Assembly: GCF_000374805.1 (NCBI RefSeq)
Contig: NZ_KB895338.1
Location: 1-64,000, forward strand
DNA length: 64,000 nt
Direction: 5' to 3'
DNA from: Chitiniphilus shinanonensis DSM 23277
Lineage (GTDB): Bacteria; Pseudomonadota; Gammaproteobacteria; Burkholderiales; Chitinibacteraceae
A model generated the notes under the pieces. That model was not told the origin of the DNA, searched no databases, and saw nothing but the letters and a program-made list of their open reading frames with translations. Of the stretch, positions 1 to 10,482 are shown piece by piece; within the stretch, counting starts at the first letter, position 1; every line of letters starts with the position of its first letter. Made by a program: the position numbers and the translations under genes.

Positions 1-203
1 CCGGTGGGCTCGAAGGCAATGCGGCAAGGCGCTGGCAGGGATGACAACAACGCGACCAATCGGTCATGTTCGCAGGCCGAGGATGCCATCTTGAAACGTT
101 GCAGCCTGCCATCCGGTGTTTCAATCAGGACGGCATGAAACTGCTTGGCTATATCGATTGCCACCCAGGTTTGTGGGCGCGCAGTATTGATCTGGTCAAC
201 CAT
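1..203 (-). CDS. IS110-family transposase, N-terminal part (runs off left edge)
   Basis: On the minus strand an open frame starts at an ATG at 203-201 and continues without a stop to the window edge (67 codons visible). A GGAGGA lies about 8 nt before the ATG. The start reads MVDQINTARPQTWVAIDIAK and is followed by FHAVLIET. A short N-terminus leading into V-A-I-D-I-A-K is typical of the RuvC-like DEDD catalytic domain of IS110/IS1111 transposases, where this Asp is the first catalytic residue; 'RIAFEPTG' near the edge fits the next conserved block. IS110 elements move by site-specific recombination guided by their own non-coding end RNA, so the flanking non-coding DNA may belong to the element. 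Whether the gene is intact cannot be seen here. Confidence 0.8.
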   Translation of the reverse strand, partial: MVDQINTARPQTWVAIDIAKQFHAVLIETPDGRLQRFKMASSACEHDRLVALLSSLPAPCRIAFEPT

Positions 204-280
204 CTCGGCATCCTCCATCTGTTCAGGTCGCAACTGAAGGATGCGGAGCCTGACGATGGTTGACCACTATTCTGCAGGTA

Positions 281-568
281 CTACGGCCCGGAATTTGCAG
301 GATGAGCGCTGGATGTCCGGGCCTATCAGGCTGGTGTAGCACTGTCGTTCATCCGGCCCGGCGAGCCGGTAGGGAATGCCTATATCGAAAGCTTTAACGG
401 CAAGTTCGTTTAGAGACTGATGCTTGAATGAGCACTAGTTTGTGTCGATGCGGCATGCTCGACAGTTGATCGAAGCATGGAGAATCGAATACAACACAGA
501 GCGGCTACACAGCCCGCTCGATTACCTGACCCGGGGCCAGTTTGCTCAGAACCGGGTTTTAACTATGG
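281..568 (+). pseudogene. Decayed IS3-family (IS407-like) transposase OrfB, C-terminal remnant
   Basis: Translation in two frames gives clear pieces of the IS3-family integrase core: GPEFAG, then SFIRPGEPVGNAYIESFNGK ending in a stop, then, after a frame change, RHARQLIEAWRIEYNTERLH and SPLDYLTRGQFAQNR. These match the end of the DDE domain (the catalytic Glu lies in the N-A-Y-I-E-S-F-N-G-K block) and the usual C-terminal tail. Several in-frame stops (including TGA near 303 and TAG near 412) and a frameshift near 430 show it is dead. The TGGACTCTATACGC just after the frame resembles an IS right end. Nothing of OrfA or the N-terminal half of OrfB is visible upstream, so this is a truncated fossil. 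Confidence 0.85.
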
Positions 569-777
569 ACTCTATACGCGCTTCGGGCAAAAACTGAGGG
601 TCAGTCAGGATGACTGCTGTACCACAGGAGTTTCTAGGCTCCATCCCTCTCGGGGCGAGGCGAGCGGGGGCAATTAAGTAAATCGCTGGTATGATGAAGA
701 CTTTTTAGATTTTTTAGTGCTGGGGTGTAAAAGAGAGGGCGGAAGCGTCCTGATTCCAACGTTTTCTATTTTTTGGT

Positions 778-1250
778 GTGGCAGTGAATAATAAAATTAT
801 TGGGGCGACCTTTTTTTCTGCTTTGGTTTCTGGTTGTGCTTCGTATCCAAATTACGTTTATGAAAAAAACCAAAACGACGTGAAGGTTACTTTTTCTAAA
901 GTTAATAGACCACGGGTTACCTATGTCTGTAAGAATGATTGTCCTGGTGGCGCACAAAAATTGAATGTTTCAAACGGCGCGGAAACAGTGGCGCTTTTTT
1001 TCCTGCCAACCAATCGCTGACATTTGTTTGGGAGTATTCGGTATTTGTATTTGGTTTTGCGGGAAGCACTACTTATTCATGTGAAGTGCAAGGCTCTTTT
1101 TTTCCGGAGGAAGGGCAGGAATACTTGGTGGAGGCGGAATTGATTAATGGAAATAGGCAGTGTGTTGTTTCTCTGCAAAAAAAGGTTCTCAACGAATATG
1201 GTAATCCGACGTGGCAGCTGTTGAGGATGCCGCTTTCGAAAGTGGAGTGA
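778..1250 (+). pseudogene. Putative lipoprotein gene, frameshifted at a T7 tract
   Basis: A GTG at 778 opens an 80-codon frame with a short hydrophobic signal and a lipobox ending LVSGC, then CASYPNYVYE, ending at a TGA at 1018. A second frame in the -1 register continues with FPANQSLTFVWEYSVF and runs to a TGA at 1250. The two join smoothly (…VALFFPANQSLTF…) if one T is added to the T run at about 994-1000, giving one protein of about 157 residues. The break is either a true mutation, a slippage-controlled switch, or a base-calling error in a homopolymer. The gene is AT-rich compared with the chromosome, lies among transposase remnants, and has no clear ribosome binding site near the GTG. 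I do not recognise a family. Confidence 0.55.
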
Positions 1251-1579
1251 GGCGGGCAAACGGAGGAAGGGCATTCATAGCTCCTGTCGATGCCTTTCAG
1301 GCGCGGCATCGGCAGGTTCTTAGGGAGGAGCTTTCGCCGTTGGGCTGGATCAAGCTGAGCGCGTTTTCCGTCCTGAGGAGAGGTGGGGCGAGGCCGATTG
1401 AAGCCGGTTGCCAATTCAGAGACGGCGTTCCGCGTTGGGAATCAAGATGCCCTGTTGCATGGCCGCTAACGGCCGCTGGTGCGAGATGGTTGGGGTTGTT
1501 TTGGTAACCCGATAAGATGAGTGTAAATTCATCAAGGCACGAGGATCATCTTCCTGATTTCTTCAGGAGAAGGGGTTAT
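1251..1579 (+). other. GC-richer spacer with no supported gene
   Basis: This 329-base stretch is more GC-rich than the two AT-rich genes around it. Open frames exist on both strands, but none has a start with a ribosome binding site or a recognisable domain. A small hairpin (GGCCGctaaCGGCC) lies near 1460-1475. It may be a fragment of an unrelated gene captured during rearrangement. The last 15 bases carry the ribosome binding site of the next gene. Confidence 0.4.
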
Positions 1580-2317
1580 ATGAAGAAATATATAGTGGCA
1601 GGTTTGGTTATATTTATCACCACGATGCCTGTGCTGGCTGATGTTTCCGCCAATTGTGAGAAATTAGTTTCGGCTTACTTTAATGGGCCGCTTCAAGTAC
1701 AAGCCAGAAAGCTGGTAGTGCATGCCTCGGCAGATCATGTGCTGAGGGTGGCTTTGTCGAAGGCAGTTGAGAGCCCCGAATGGAGGGAGGGTAATCCATA
1801 TTGGGAGGAGGCATATCAACTGCTCTTTGATGATATTGCTGAGGCGTTCGACGCGGGGATGTCAAAATTGGTTGCGCGGGTTACTTCGGATATTGCTGTT
1901 GGGTTGAGCGCCGAACTGTGCGATGATCAGGTGAAGGAAATTAATTCAATTTATCGTAGGCACATGCTAGATAAATGTGATTTGGTGGGCGCCAAGGCAG
2001 GCTTGCCGCAAGAAGGAATTTTGAGTCGTAAAACGCAGTTGCTGCAAGATCGTTTGCTTGGTGAAATGCAACAGACTTCGGAAAGATTGAAATTAGTGGA
2101 TGAAGCGTCTGACGAATATAAAAAGTCGGAGATGAAAGCCAAAGAGGCAGAAGATTCTATCGTGAAATTGGTGAGAATCGATCAACTTGATAGCGCTAGT
2201 CCAGTGATGGGGGAGGCGATTGAGTCTGCTTTGGCGGGACTTCATGTACATAGGCCTCGTTTAATGAAGATATTTGAAAAATTCAATCAAAGTAATGAGC
2301 CGCTCAGCAAGAATTAG
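1580..2317 (+). CDS. Orphan secreted protein of unknown function
   Basis: The ATG at 1580 is preferred over an upstream ATG at 1517 because AGGAGA lies 9 nt before it and because the protein then begins with a clean Sec signal peptide (MKKYIVAGLVIFITT, cleavage near VLA-DVS). The mature part of about 225 residues is largely helical and charged. Residues about 145-200 (from SRKTQLLQDRLL to KAKEAEDS) look like a coiled coil. Two Cys (in ELCDDQ and LDKCDL) could form a disulfide in the periplasm. I do not recognise the family. Base and codon use are AT-rich relative to the chromosome and the gene sits between transposase remnants, which suggests horizontal acquisition. No partner gene is adjacent. 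Confidence 0.7.
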   Translation: MKKYIVAGLVIFITTMPVLADVSANCEKLVSAYFNGPLQVQARKLVVHASADHVLRVALSKAVESPEWREGNPYWEEAYQLLFDDIAEAFDAGMSKLVARVTSDIAVGLSAELCDDQVKEINSIYRRHMLDKCDLVGAKAGLPQEGILSRKTQLLQDRLLGEMQQTSERLKLVDEASDEYKKSEMKAKEAEDSIVKLVRIDQLDSASPVMGEAIESALAGLHVHRPRLMKIFEKFNQSNEPLSKN

Positions 2318-2447
2318 AAATAAATGATGTATCGTTTGATGCGGACTTTTTGTTGAATGCCGAAACCAGATATTAAACTGGCTTTGGTGAGTCGCTGATC
2401 GTGACGGTGGCGGGCCCTGTCCTCGTTACCTCATCTGCTTGAGCGGG

Positions 2448-2613
2448 GGCAATCACATCAACGGCATCGAGTCCTTCTGGCGCTATGCCAAACGGCGACT
2501 GGCCAAGTTCAACGGAGTCTCGGCTGGAACGTTTTACTGACAACTGAAGGAGCGCGAGTTCCGGTTCAATCATCGCCACAAGAACCTTTATCTGGTCCTG
2601 CTCGCTGTGCTGA
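2448..2613 (+). pseudogene. IS1595-family transposase C-terminal remnant
   Basis: The frame reads GNHINGIESFWRYAKRRLAK, then FNGVSAGTFY, an in-frame TGA at 2536-2538, then QLKEREFRFNHRHKNLY. H-I-N-G-I-E-S-F-W-…-A-K-R-R-L is the signature of the last conserved block of IS1595 (ISXO2-like) DDE transposases, including the catalytic Glu. The upstream domains are not recognisable, so this is a truncated and stopped fossil. It lies about 80 bases from the tRNA-Gly gene. Confidence 0.85.
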
Positions 2614-2642
2614 GCCCCCTGTGGCTCTCTTTGTTTCCTAAG

Positions 2643-2684
2643 ACCCAAAAGAAAGCGCCCAGTCCGTTTGCCGGGCTGGGCGCT
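2643..2684 (-). terminator. Rho-independent terminator of tRNA-Gly
   Basis: AGCGCCCAG at 2654-2662 pairs with CTGGGCGCT at 2676-2684, with further inner pairs. On the minus strand the hairpin is followed by TTTCTTTT, just downstream of the tRNA 3' end. Confidence 0.8.
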
Positions 2685-2693
2685 GCTTTGTTC

Positions 2694-2767
2694 TGGAGCG
2701 GGCGATGGGAATCGAACCCACGGCTCTAGCTTGGGAAGCTAGGGTATTACCATTATACGACGCCCGC
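2694..2767 (-). tRNA. tRNA-Gly (anticodon CCC)
   Basis: On the minus strand a full cloverleaf can be drawn. The acceptor stem GCGGGCG/CGCCCGC is followed by an encoded CCA (2696-2694). The anticodon arm CTAGC-TTCCCAA-GCTAG places CCC at 34-36 (plus-strand 2733-2735), reading GGG codons. The T arm contains GTGGGTTCGATTCCCAT. The length is 74 nt with CCA. It lies 38 bases downstream of the DUF1653 gene on the same strand and ends at a strong terminator. The AT-rich mobile patch begins directly beyond it, but I see no duplicated 3' end that would mark an att site. Confidence 0.97.
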
Positions 2768-2804
2768 AGAAGCCCCGGATTCTAAGGGTTTCGGGGATGC
2801 TTGG

Positions 2805-3056
2805 CTAGTGCGTCGACGCGTCCGCGGCCTGGTTTGGTTCGATCCGCGCGAAGCGCGGGCGTGGCTCGCCGTCGATCACCACCGTCTCGACGAACATGGC
2901 CAGCGGACGTACCCACAGGCCGAAGTCGCCGTAAAGCGCGCGGTACAGCACCAGCCACTCGCAGGTCTCGCTGTGGCGCACCAGATCGATGGCGTCGTAG
3001 TCGTTGCCCTTGTAGTGGCGATAGCGGCCGAGCTGAAAGTCGGGACGGTCGGTCAT
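2805..3056 (-). CDS. DUF1653 domain protein
   Basis: This 83-residue protein carries the whole DUF1653 pattern: G-R-Y-R-H-Y-K-G-N-x-Y, then ARHSET-like RHSETCEWLVLYRALYGD, then LWVRPLAMF and PRFARI. DUF1653 is a small family of unknown function, found alone or attached to other domains in many proteobacteria. It follows alaS on the same strand, and the alaS terminator hairpin sits just before its start, so it probably has its own weak promoter or lives on read-through. Confidence 0.9.
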   Translation of the reverse strand: MTDRPDFQLGRYRHYKGNDYDAIDLVRHSETCEWLVLYRALYGDFGLWVRPLAMFVETVVIDGEPRPRFARIEPNQAADASTH

Positions 3057-3070
3057 CTTCGGATTCCATG

Positions 3071-3097
3071 AAAAACGGCTGGCACAGGGCCAGCCGT
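3071..3097 (-). terminator. alaS terminator
   Basis: ACGGCTGGC at 3075-3083 pairs with GCCAGCCGT at 3089-3097. Read on the minus strand the hairpin is followed by TTTTT. It lies directly after the alaS stop and 15 bases before the DUF1653 start. Confidence 0.85.
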
Positions 3098-3115
3098 GGT
3101 GTGAAGCGCGGTGCG

Positions 3116-5746
<2,631 letters not shown>

Positions 5747-5844
5747 GGTCGCTCGGCGAGGATGTGCAAGATGTGCAAACCTGCGATTCTAAAGGAAAGC
5801 CATCTGGGTGGGATAGCGCGCCCCGGGCGGGGTCGCCGCAAACA

Positions 5845-5877
5845 CGACGCCCCGGTCCTGTGCGGGCCGGGGCGTCG
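5845..5877 (-). terminator. Terminator of the Bcr/CflA transporter gene
   Basis: CGACGCCCCGG (5845-5855) pairs perfectly with CCGGGGCGTCG (5867-5877). On the minus strand it is followed by TGTTTG, a weak T run. Confidence 0.65.
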
Positions 5878-5901
5878 AGGGTGGCAACGAGTGCCGGCGG
5901 C

Positions 5902-7137
5902 TCAGGGCCGGGCGTGCGCCACTTCCAGCGGCGCTTCGCGGCGAAGGCCGAACAGCTTCAGCACCAGCCACGCGGCCAGGCCGCAGCCGGCCATGGCAAA
6001 GGCGAAGGGGCGCGCGGTGCCGTCGTGCACCATACCCATGGCGAAGGTGGCCACCGTGGCCAGCCCGTATTGCAGGGTGCCCATCAGCGCCGAGGCGGTG
6101 CCGGCGCGTTCCGGATGGTTGGCCAGCGATGCCGCGGCGGCGTTCGGGTTGACGAAACCCAGGCTGGTCATGAAGACGAAGATGCCCGACAACAGCAGCG
6201 CCAGCGTGGCCATGCCGCTCAGGCCGGCGACGATCAACACGGCCGCGCCGCCGACCACGCCGAGCATGCCGTAACGCAGCATGGTGTGGATGTCGCTGCC
6301 CTTGAGCAGGGCCGAATTGATCTGGCTGGCGACGATCAGGCCCACCGAGTTGACGCAGAACACCCAGCCATACGCGCTGGGGCTGAGGTGGAACAGTTCG
6401 ATCAGCACGAACGGCGAGCCGGCCAGGTAGGTATACAGCCCGGCCTGCGCCAGGCCGCCGGCGATGGCGTGGACTGAGAAATCGCGGTCGCGCAGCACGG
6501 TGGCGAAGCTGGCGAACACCGGGCCCAGGCGCAGCGAGGCGTCGGGACGTGACTGGTGCGATTCGCGCAGCACGGTCAGCACCGCGATCAGGCAGCCGAC
6601 GCCGAACAGGATGTTCAGGCCGAAGATGGTGCGCCAGTCCGACACTTGCAGGATGTAGCCGCCCAGCAGCGGCGCCAGGATCGGCGACACGCCCATGATC
6701 AGCATCAGCGTGGAGAACGAGCGCGCGGCTTCGCGCGGATCGCAGCGGTCGCGCACGATGGCGCGCGCCAGCACGATGCCCGAACACGCGCCCAGCGCCT
6801 GGATCAGCCGCCAGAACATCAGTGCTTCGATGCTTTGCGCCAGCATGCAGCCGATCGAACCGACGATGTAGATCGCCAGCCCGCCGATCAGCGGTGGGCG
6901 CCGGCCGAAGCGGTCGGACAGCGGGCCGTACAGCAATTGCCCGCTGAGCATGCCGACGAAGAAGGCGGTCAGCGTGAGCTGCACCTGGCCGGAGCCGCTG
7001 TGCAGGCTGTGCTGGATGGCGGGGAAGGCCGGCAGGTACATGTCGATCGACACGGAGCCGATCGCGGTGAGGATGCCCAGCAGGATCATCCAGCCGGGCG
7101 GAATCCAGGAACGAAGGGGGGAGGACGCGGTAGTCAT
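5902..7137 (-). CDS. Bcr/CflA-family multidrug efflux transporter (MFS)
   Basis: This inner-membrane 12-helix major facilitator likely exports drugs by proton antiport. It shows the Bcr/CflA hallmarks: an early helix with SIDMYLPAFPAI, then GQLLYGPLSDRFGRRPPLIGG (motif A in the loop between helices 2 and 3), and later RAIVRDRCDPREAA. With the ATG at 7137 it is 411 residues, close to the family norm. An ATG at 7149 is also possible, and neither start has a strong ribosome binding site. The substrate cannot be told from sequence. It lies downstream of, and on the same strand as, the FMN reductase gene, about 100 bases apart. Confidence 0.9.
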   Translation of the reverse strand: MTTASSPLRSWIPPGWMILLGILTAIGSVSIDMYLPAFPAIQHSLHSGSGQVQLTLTAFFVGMLSGQLLYGPLSDRFGRRPPLIGGLAIYIVGSIGCMLAQSIEALMFWRLIQALGACSGIVLARAIVRDRCDPREAARSFSTLMLIMGVSPILAPLLGGYILQVSDWRTIFGLNILFGVGCLIAVLTVLRESHQSRPDASLRLGPVFASFATVLRDRDFSVHAIAGGLAQAGLYTYLAGSPFVLIELFHLSPSAYGWVFCVNSVGLIVASQINSALLKGSDIHTMLRYGMLGVVGGAAVLIVAGLSGMATLALLLSGIFVFMTSLGFVNPNAAAASLANHPERAGTASALMGTLQYGLATVATFAMGMVHDGTARPFAFAMAGCGLAAWLVLKLFGLRREAPLEVAHARP

Positions 7138-7240
7138 GCGCTCGATCATGCCATTGAGATCGCGACTATTGCATTGGAAATAATCTGTATCCGTACTGAT
7201 TGCCCGCCCGGCGCGACGTCGGGCGGTGCCCCTGTGCATG

Positions 7241-7789
7241 TCAGCCGGCGGCAGCCAGATCGCCCAAGGCCACCAGCAGCTTTTGCAGATGCTCGCGGGT
7301 GGGGACATCGGTCAGCCGACCGTTCTCAAACCGCTGTCCCGCCTGGCCGATCATCACTTCTGGCTTGTTGAGCAGCCGCAGGTTGAGCGAGACGCCGATC
7401 TGGCGCAGGTGGTACTGGGCGCGGGCGGTGCCGATCACGCCGGGGCTGGCGCCGAAGATGGCGGCGGGCTTGCCGCCGAGCGGTGCGTCGGGCAGGCGCG
7501 ACAGCCAGTCCAGCGCATTCTTCAACACGCCGGGCACCGAGTAGTTGTACTCCGGTGTGGCGATCAACACCGCGTCGGCGGCGCGCACCTGGGCCGCGAC
7601 GCGCTCCACCGCCGGCGGAAACCCCGCGGCCTGCACATCCTGGTTGAACAGCGGAAAATCGCCGATCTCGGCGCGTTCGATGGTCATGCCGGCGGGCGCC
7701 AGCTCGATGGCGGCCTCCAGCGCGGCGGCGTTGTACGAGCCTTGGCGCAGGCTGCCGCAGAAGGCGAGGACACGGACGGAAGAGGGCAT
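7241..7789 (-). CDS. NADPH-dependent FMN reductase (ChrR/YieF-like quinone/chromate reductase)
   Basis: This 182-residue flavodoxin-like protein has the FMN phosphate loop GSLRQGSYNAA near residue 12 and the TPEYNYSVPGVLKNALDW block that contacts the isoalloxazine ring, followed by GGKPAAIFGASPG. The family reduces quinones, chromate, azo dyes or nitro compounds with NAD(P)H. It is transcribed away from the LysR gene at 7905, with about 115 bases between them, so that regulator is its likely controller. The true substrate is unknown. Confidence 0.9.
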   Translation of the reverse strand: MPSSVRVLAFCGSLRQGSYNAAALEAAIELAPAGMTIERAEIGDFPLFNQDVQAAGFPPAVERVAAQVRAADAVLIATPEYNYSVPGVLKNALDWLSRLPDAPLGGKPAAIFGASPGVIGTARAQYHLRQIGVSLNLRLLNKPEVMIGQAGQRFENGRLTDVPTREHLQKLLVALGDLAAAG

Positions 7790-7904
7790 CGCGGGGTTCC
7801 TTGGGCTGATGGGATATGGGAGGGTCGCGCAGGCGCGGTGTAACCGCTACTGTTCAGCATAAACAATGCCGCGTGACTGGCATTGTTCCTGTTTGGAGGA
7901 TGAT

Positions 7905-8834
7905 GTGGATCGACTGGCTGGCATGACCGTCTTCGCACGGGTGGTCGAGACGGGCAGCTTCGTGCGCGCGGCGGAACGGCTGGATATCTCCACCACCGCC
8001 GCGTCGCGCCTGGTGGCCGACCTGGAAAACCACCTGGGCGCGCGCCTGTTGAACCGTACCACCCGCAAGCTGAGCCTGACCGAGGCCGGCCAGGATTACT
8101 ACGCGCGCTGCGTGCAGATCCTGACGGACGTGGCCGAGGCGGAGGCCGCGCTGTCCAGCGAAACGCAGCGACCGCAGGGTACGTTGCGCATCGCGGCGCC
8201 GGTTTCGCTCGGCATCCTGCATCTGTCGCCATTGCTGCCGCATTACCGGCAGCGCTACCCGGAGGTGACGCTCAATCTGGAGCTGGCCGACCGCACGGTG
8301 GATCTGGTCGAGGAAGGCTTCGATCTGGCGGTGCGCATTGCCCCGCGCCTGGGCGACAACCTGGTGGCGCGGCGCCTGTGCCGCATCCGGGTGCCGATCA
8401 CCGCGTCGCCCGATTACCTGGCGCGTCATGGCGTGCCGGCCGAGCCGCAGGCGCTGGCAGGGCACAACTGCCTGCTCTACAGCTATGCCGCCACCGGCGA
8501 CGATTGGCCGTTTGGCGCGGACGGGGCGGACAAGGTGCGGGTGAAAGGCAATCTGCGCGCCAACAACGGCGATGTGCTGTGCGCCGCGGCCCGGGCTGGC
8601 GAGGGCATCATCCGCCAGCCCACCTTCCTGATCGGCGACGACCTGCGACAAGGCCGACTGGTTCGCCTGCTGGAACGCTTCGGCGAACCGGATCTGTTCG
8701 CCTGGGCGGTGTATCCCAGCCGGCGCCACGTCACCGCCAAGGTGCGAAGCATGATCGATTTCCTCGCCGAGGCGTGGGGCGATCCGCCACCCTGGGACGG
8801 CTGGATGGCGGACGATGAGACTGCCGCTCAATAG
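7905..8834 (+). CDS. LysR-family transcriptional regulator
   Basis: The protein has 309 residues from a GTG at 7905, chosen because GGAGGA ends 4 nt before it and because the protein then starts VDRLAGMTVFARVVETGSF, the normal LysR opening. The N-terminal winged helix contains RAAERLDISTTAASRLVADLE, and the remainder is a periplasmic-binding-like effector domain (LRIAAPVSLGILHLSPLLP…). It belongs to the large 'LysR with D-R-L-x-x-M' branch that usually controls a divergent oxidoreductase. That fits the FMN reductase gene next door. Its stop overlaps the convergent gene at 8828 by 7 bases. Confidence 0.92.
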   Translation: MDRLAGMTVFARVVETGSFVRAAERLDISTTAASRLVADLENHLGARLLNRTTRKLSLTEAGQDYYARCVQILTDVAEAEAALSSETQRPQGTLRIAAPVSLGILHLSPLLPHYRQRYPEVTLNLELADRTVDLVEEGFDLAVRIAPRLGDNLVARRLCRIRVPITASPDYLARHGVPAEPQALAGHNCLLYSYAATGDDWPFGADGADKVRVKGNLRANNGDVLCAAARAGEGIIRQPTFLIGDDLRQGRLVRLLERFGEPDLFAWAVYPSRRHVTAKVRSMIDFLAEAWGDPPPWDGWMADDETAAQ

Positions 8835-9466
8835 GCGACAGTGAAGCGCGCGCCGACGTGTCGGGGTTGCTCCAGTTCGTCGAGCAGCGCCACGGCGTAA
8901 TCCTCCACCGAGATAGTGCTGTTGCCGTCGGCATCGACCAGCAACTGGTCGCCACCCAGGCGGAACTGGCCGGTACGTTGGCCCGGTGCGATCATGGCGG
9001 CGGGGCTGAGCATGGTCCAGGCCAGCGATGGCTCCTGGCGCAGCAGGTTCAGCGCCTGGCGCGCGCCCTCGGCGGATGCCTTCCATTGCTCGGGAAACTC
9101 GGGGGTGTCGAGCAACTGTACGCCGGGCGCCACTTCCAGGCTGCCCGCGCCGCCGACCACCAGCAACCGCGCCACGCCGGCGGCCTTGGTCGCCGCGATG
9201 ATGGACTTGATCCCGGCCAGGTAGTAGTCGAAGCCATTGGCCTGGGCGTGGCCGCTGAAGGCGCTGAGCACCGCATCGTGCCCTGTCAGTCGGGCGGCCA
9301 GCACCGCGGTGTCCTGCACGTCGATGGCGACGGGGGTGAGTTGGGCGTGCTGCGGCAGCTTATCGATGTGCTGAACCAGGGCGGTTACCTGGTGGCCGCG
9401 GCTCAGCGCTTCCTGCAACAGTTTGGCGCCGATGAAGCCGGTGGCGCCGATCAGGGCGATCTTCAT
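8828..9466 (-). CDS. NAD(P)H-binding atypical short-chain reductase
   Basis: This 212-residue Rossmann protein begins MKIALIGATGFIGAKLLQEA, with the GxxGxxG dinucleotide motif at 8-14, followed by SRGHQVTALVQ and a Val-Ser-Ala-Phe-Ser-Gly strand. It lacks the classical Y-x-x-x-K pair, which places it with NmrA-like/BVR-B-like proteins that may act as reductases or redox sensors. It is divergent from the LysR gene at 9574, with a 107-base shared promoter region, and is likely its target. Confidence 0.88.
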   Translation of the reverse strand: MKIALIGATGFIGAKLLQEALSRGHQVTALVQHIDKLPQHAQLTPVAIDVQDTAVLAARLTGHDAVLSAFSGHAQANGFDYYLAGIKSIIAATKAAGVARLLVVGGAGSLEVAPGVQLLDTPEFPEQWKASAEGARQALNLLRQEPSLAWTMLSPAAMIAPGQRTGQFRLGGDQLLVDADGNSTISVEDYAVALLDELEQPRHVGARFTVAY

Positions 9467-9573
9467 GGAATGTCTCCGGGTGGGTGAACGAGAGTGATCT
9501 TGCGCCCGATGATTGATTCGATAAATTGGATCAACCAGAATTCACTGTTCATCAAACCTGAACGATAACGGCC

Positions 9574-10482
9574 ATGCACGACCTGGGACGCATCGACCTG
9601 ACCCGCCTGGCGCTGTTCGTCGCCGTGGTCGACGCCGGCGGCTTCACCGCCGCGGCGGAGCGGCTGGGCCTGGCCAAGGCCGCCGTGAGCCAACAGGTGG
9701 CGCGCCTGGAACGCGACCTCGGTGTGACGCTGCTGACGCGTACCACGCGCCGGGTCACGCTGACCGAGGCGGGCGAGGCGTTCTACGGCGAATGCGTGCC
9801 GCTGCTGCGCCAGGCCGAGACCGTGCTGGAGCACGCCGCGCAGGATCATGCCGTGCCACAAGGCACCTTGCGGGTCACCGCGTCGGTGGACTACGCCGCC
9901 AGCGTGGTCGCGCCGCTGATCGCCGCCTTCGCCACCCGCCATCCGACGTTGCAGATCGAACTGATCGCCAGCAACGAAGTGGTCGATCTGGTGGAGGCGC
10001 GCATCGACGTGGCCATCCGCCAGGGCTGGCTGCGCGATTCCACGTTGCGCGCGGTACAGTTGGGCAGTTTCGGCCAATGGCTGCTGGCGAGCCCCGCCTA
10101 TCTGGCACGGGCTGGAGCCATCGCCCGGCCGGAGGAGTTGTCGGCGCACCGCTGGATTGCGCTGAATCTGTTGAGTGCACCGCTGCACTGGCAGTTCGAG
10201 CGGGAGGGCGCGGCGGTGCCGGTGCGGATGCGTGCGCCGTTGCGGGTCAATTCGCCGCAAGTGCTGCGGGCGCTGCTGCTGAGCGATGCCGGGGTGAGCG
10301 TGTTGCCGGACTACATGGCGCACGAGGATGTGCAGGCGGGACGGCTGGTGCGGCTGCTGCCGCAATGGGAACTGCCGCGCGGCGGCATCTACGCGGTCTA
10401 TCCGGCCAGTCGGCATCTGCCGGCCAAGTCGCGCGCCTTTATCGATTTCGTCAAGGAAACCGGCGTTATACCGCGACTTTGA
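9574..10482 (+). CDS. LysR-family transcriptional regulator
   Basis: A 302-residue LysR protein: the winged helix reads TRLALFVAVVDAGGFTAAAE and AKAAVSQQVARLERDLGVTL, followed by TRTTRRVTLTEAGEAFY and a two-lobed effector domain. It faces the NAD(P)H-binding reductase gene across about 107 bases. The arrangement mirrors the preceding LysR/FMN-reductase pair. The last 17 bases overlap the convergent phosphodiesterase gene. Confidence 0.92.
   Translation: MHDLGRIDLTRLALFVAVVDAGGFTAAAERLGLAKAAVSQQVARLERDLGVTLLTRTTRRVTLTEAGEAFYGECVPLLRQAETVLEHAAQDHAVPQGTLRVTASVDYAASVVAPLIAAFATRHPTLQIELIASNEVVDLVEARIDVAIRQGWLRDSTLRAVQLGSFGQWLLASPAYLARAGAIARPEELSAHRWIALNLLSAPLHWQFEREGAAVPVRMRAPLRVNSPQVLRALLLSDAGVSVLPDYMAHEDVQAGRLVRLLPQWELPRGGIYAVYPASRHLPAKSRAFIDFVKETGVIPRL

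Noticed and set aside
2694-2767. tRNA-Gly as an attachment site of an integrated element
   Set aside because: No copy of the tRNA 3' end and no integrase gene are visible in the window; may be true outside it, but it cannot be supported here.
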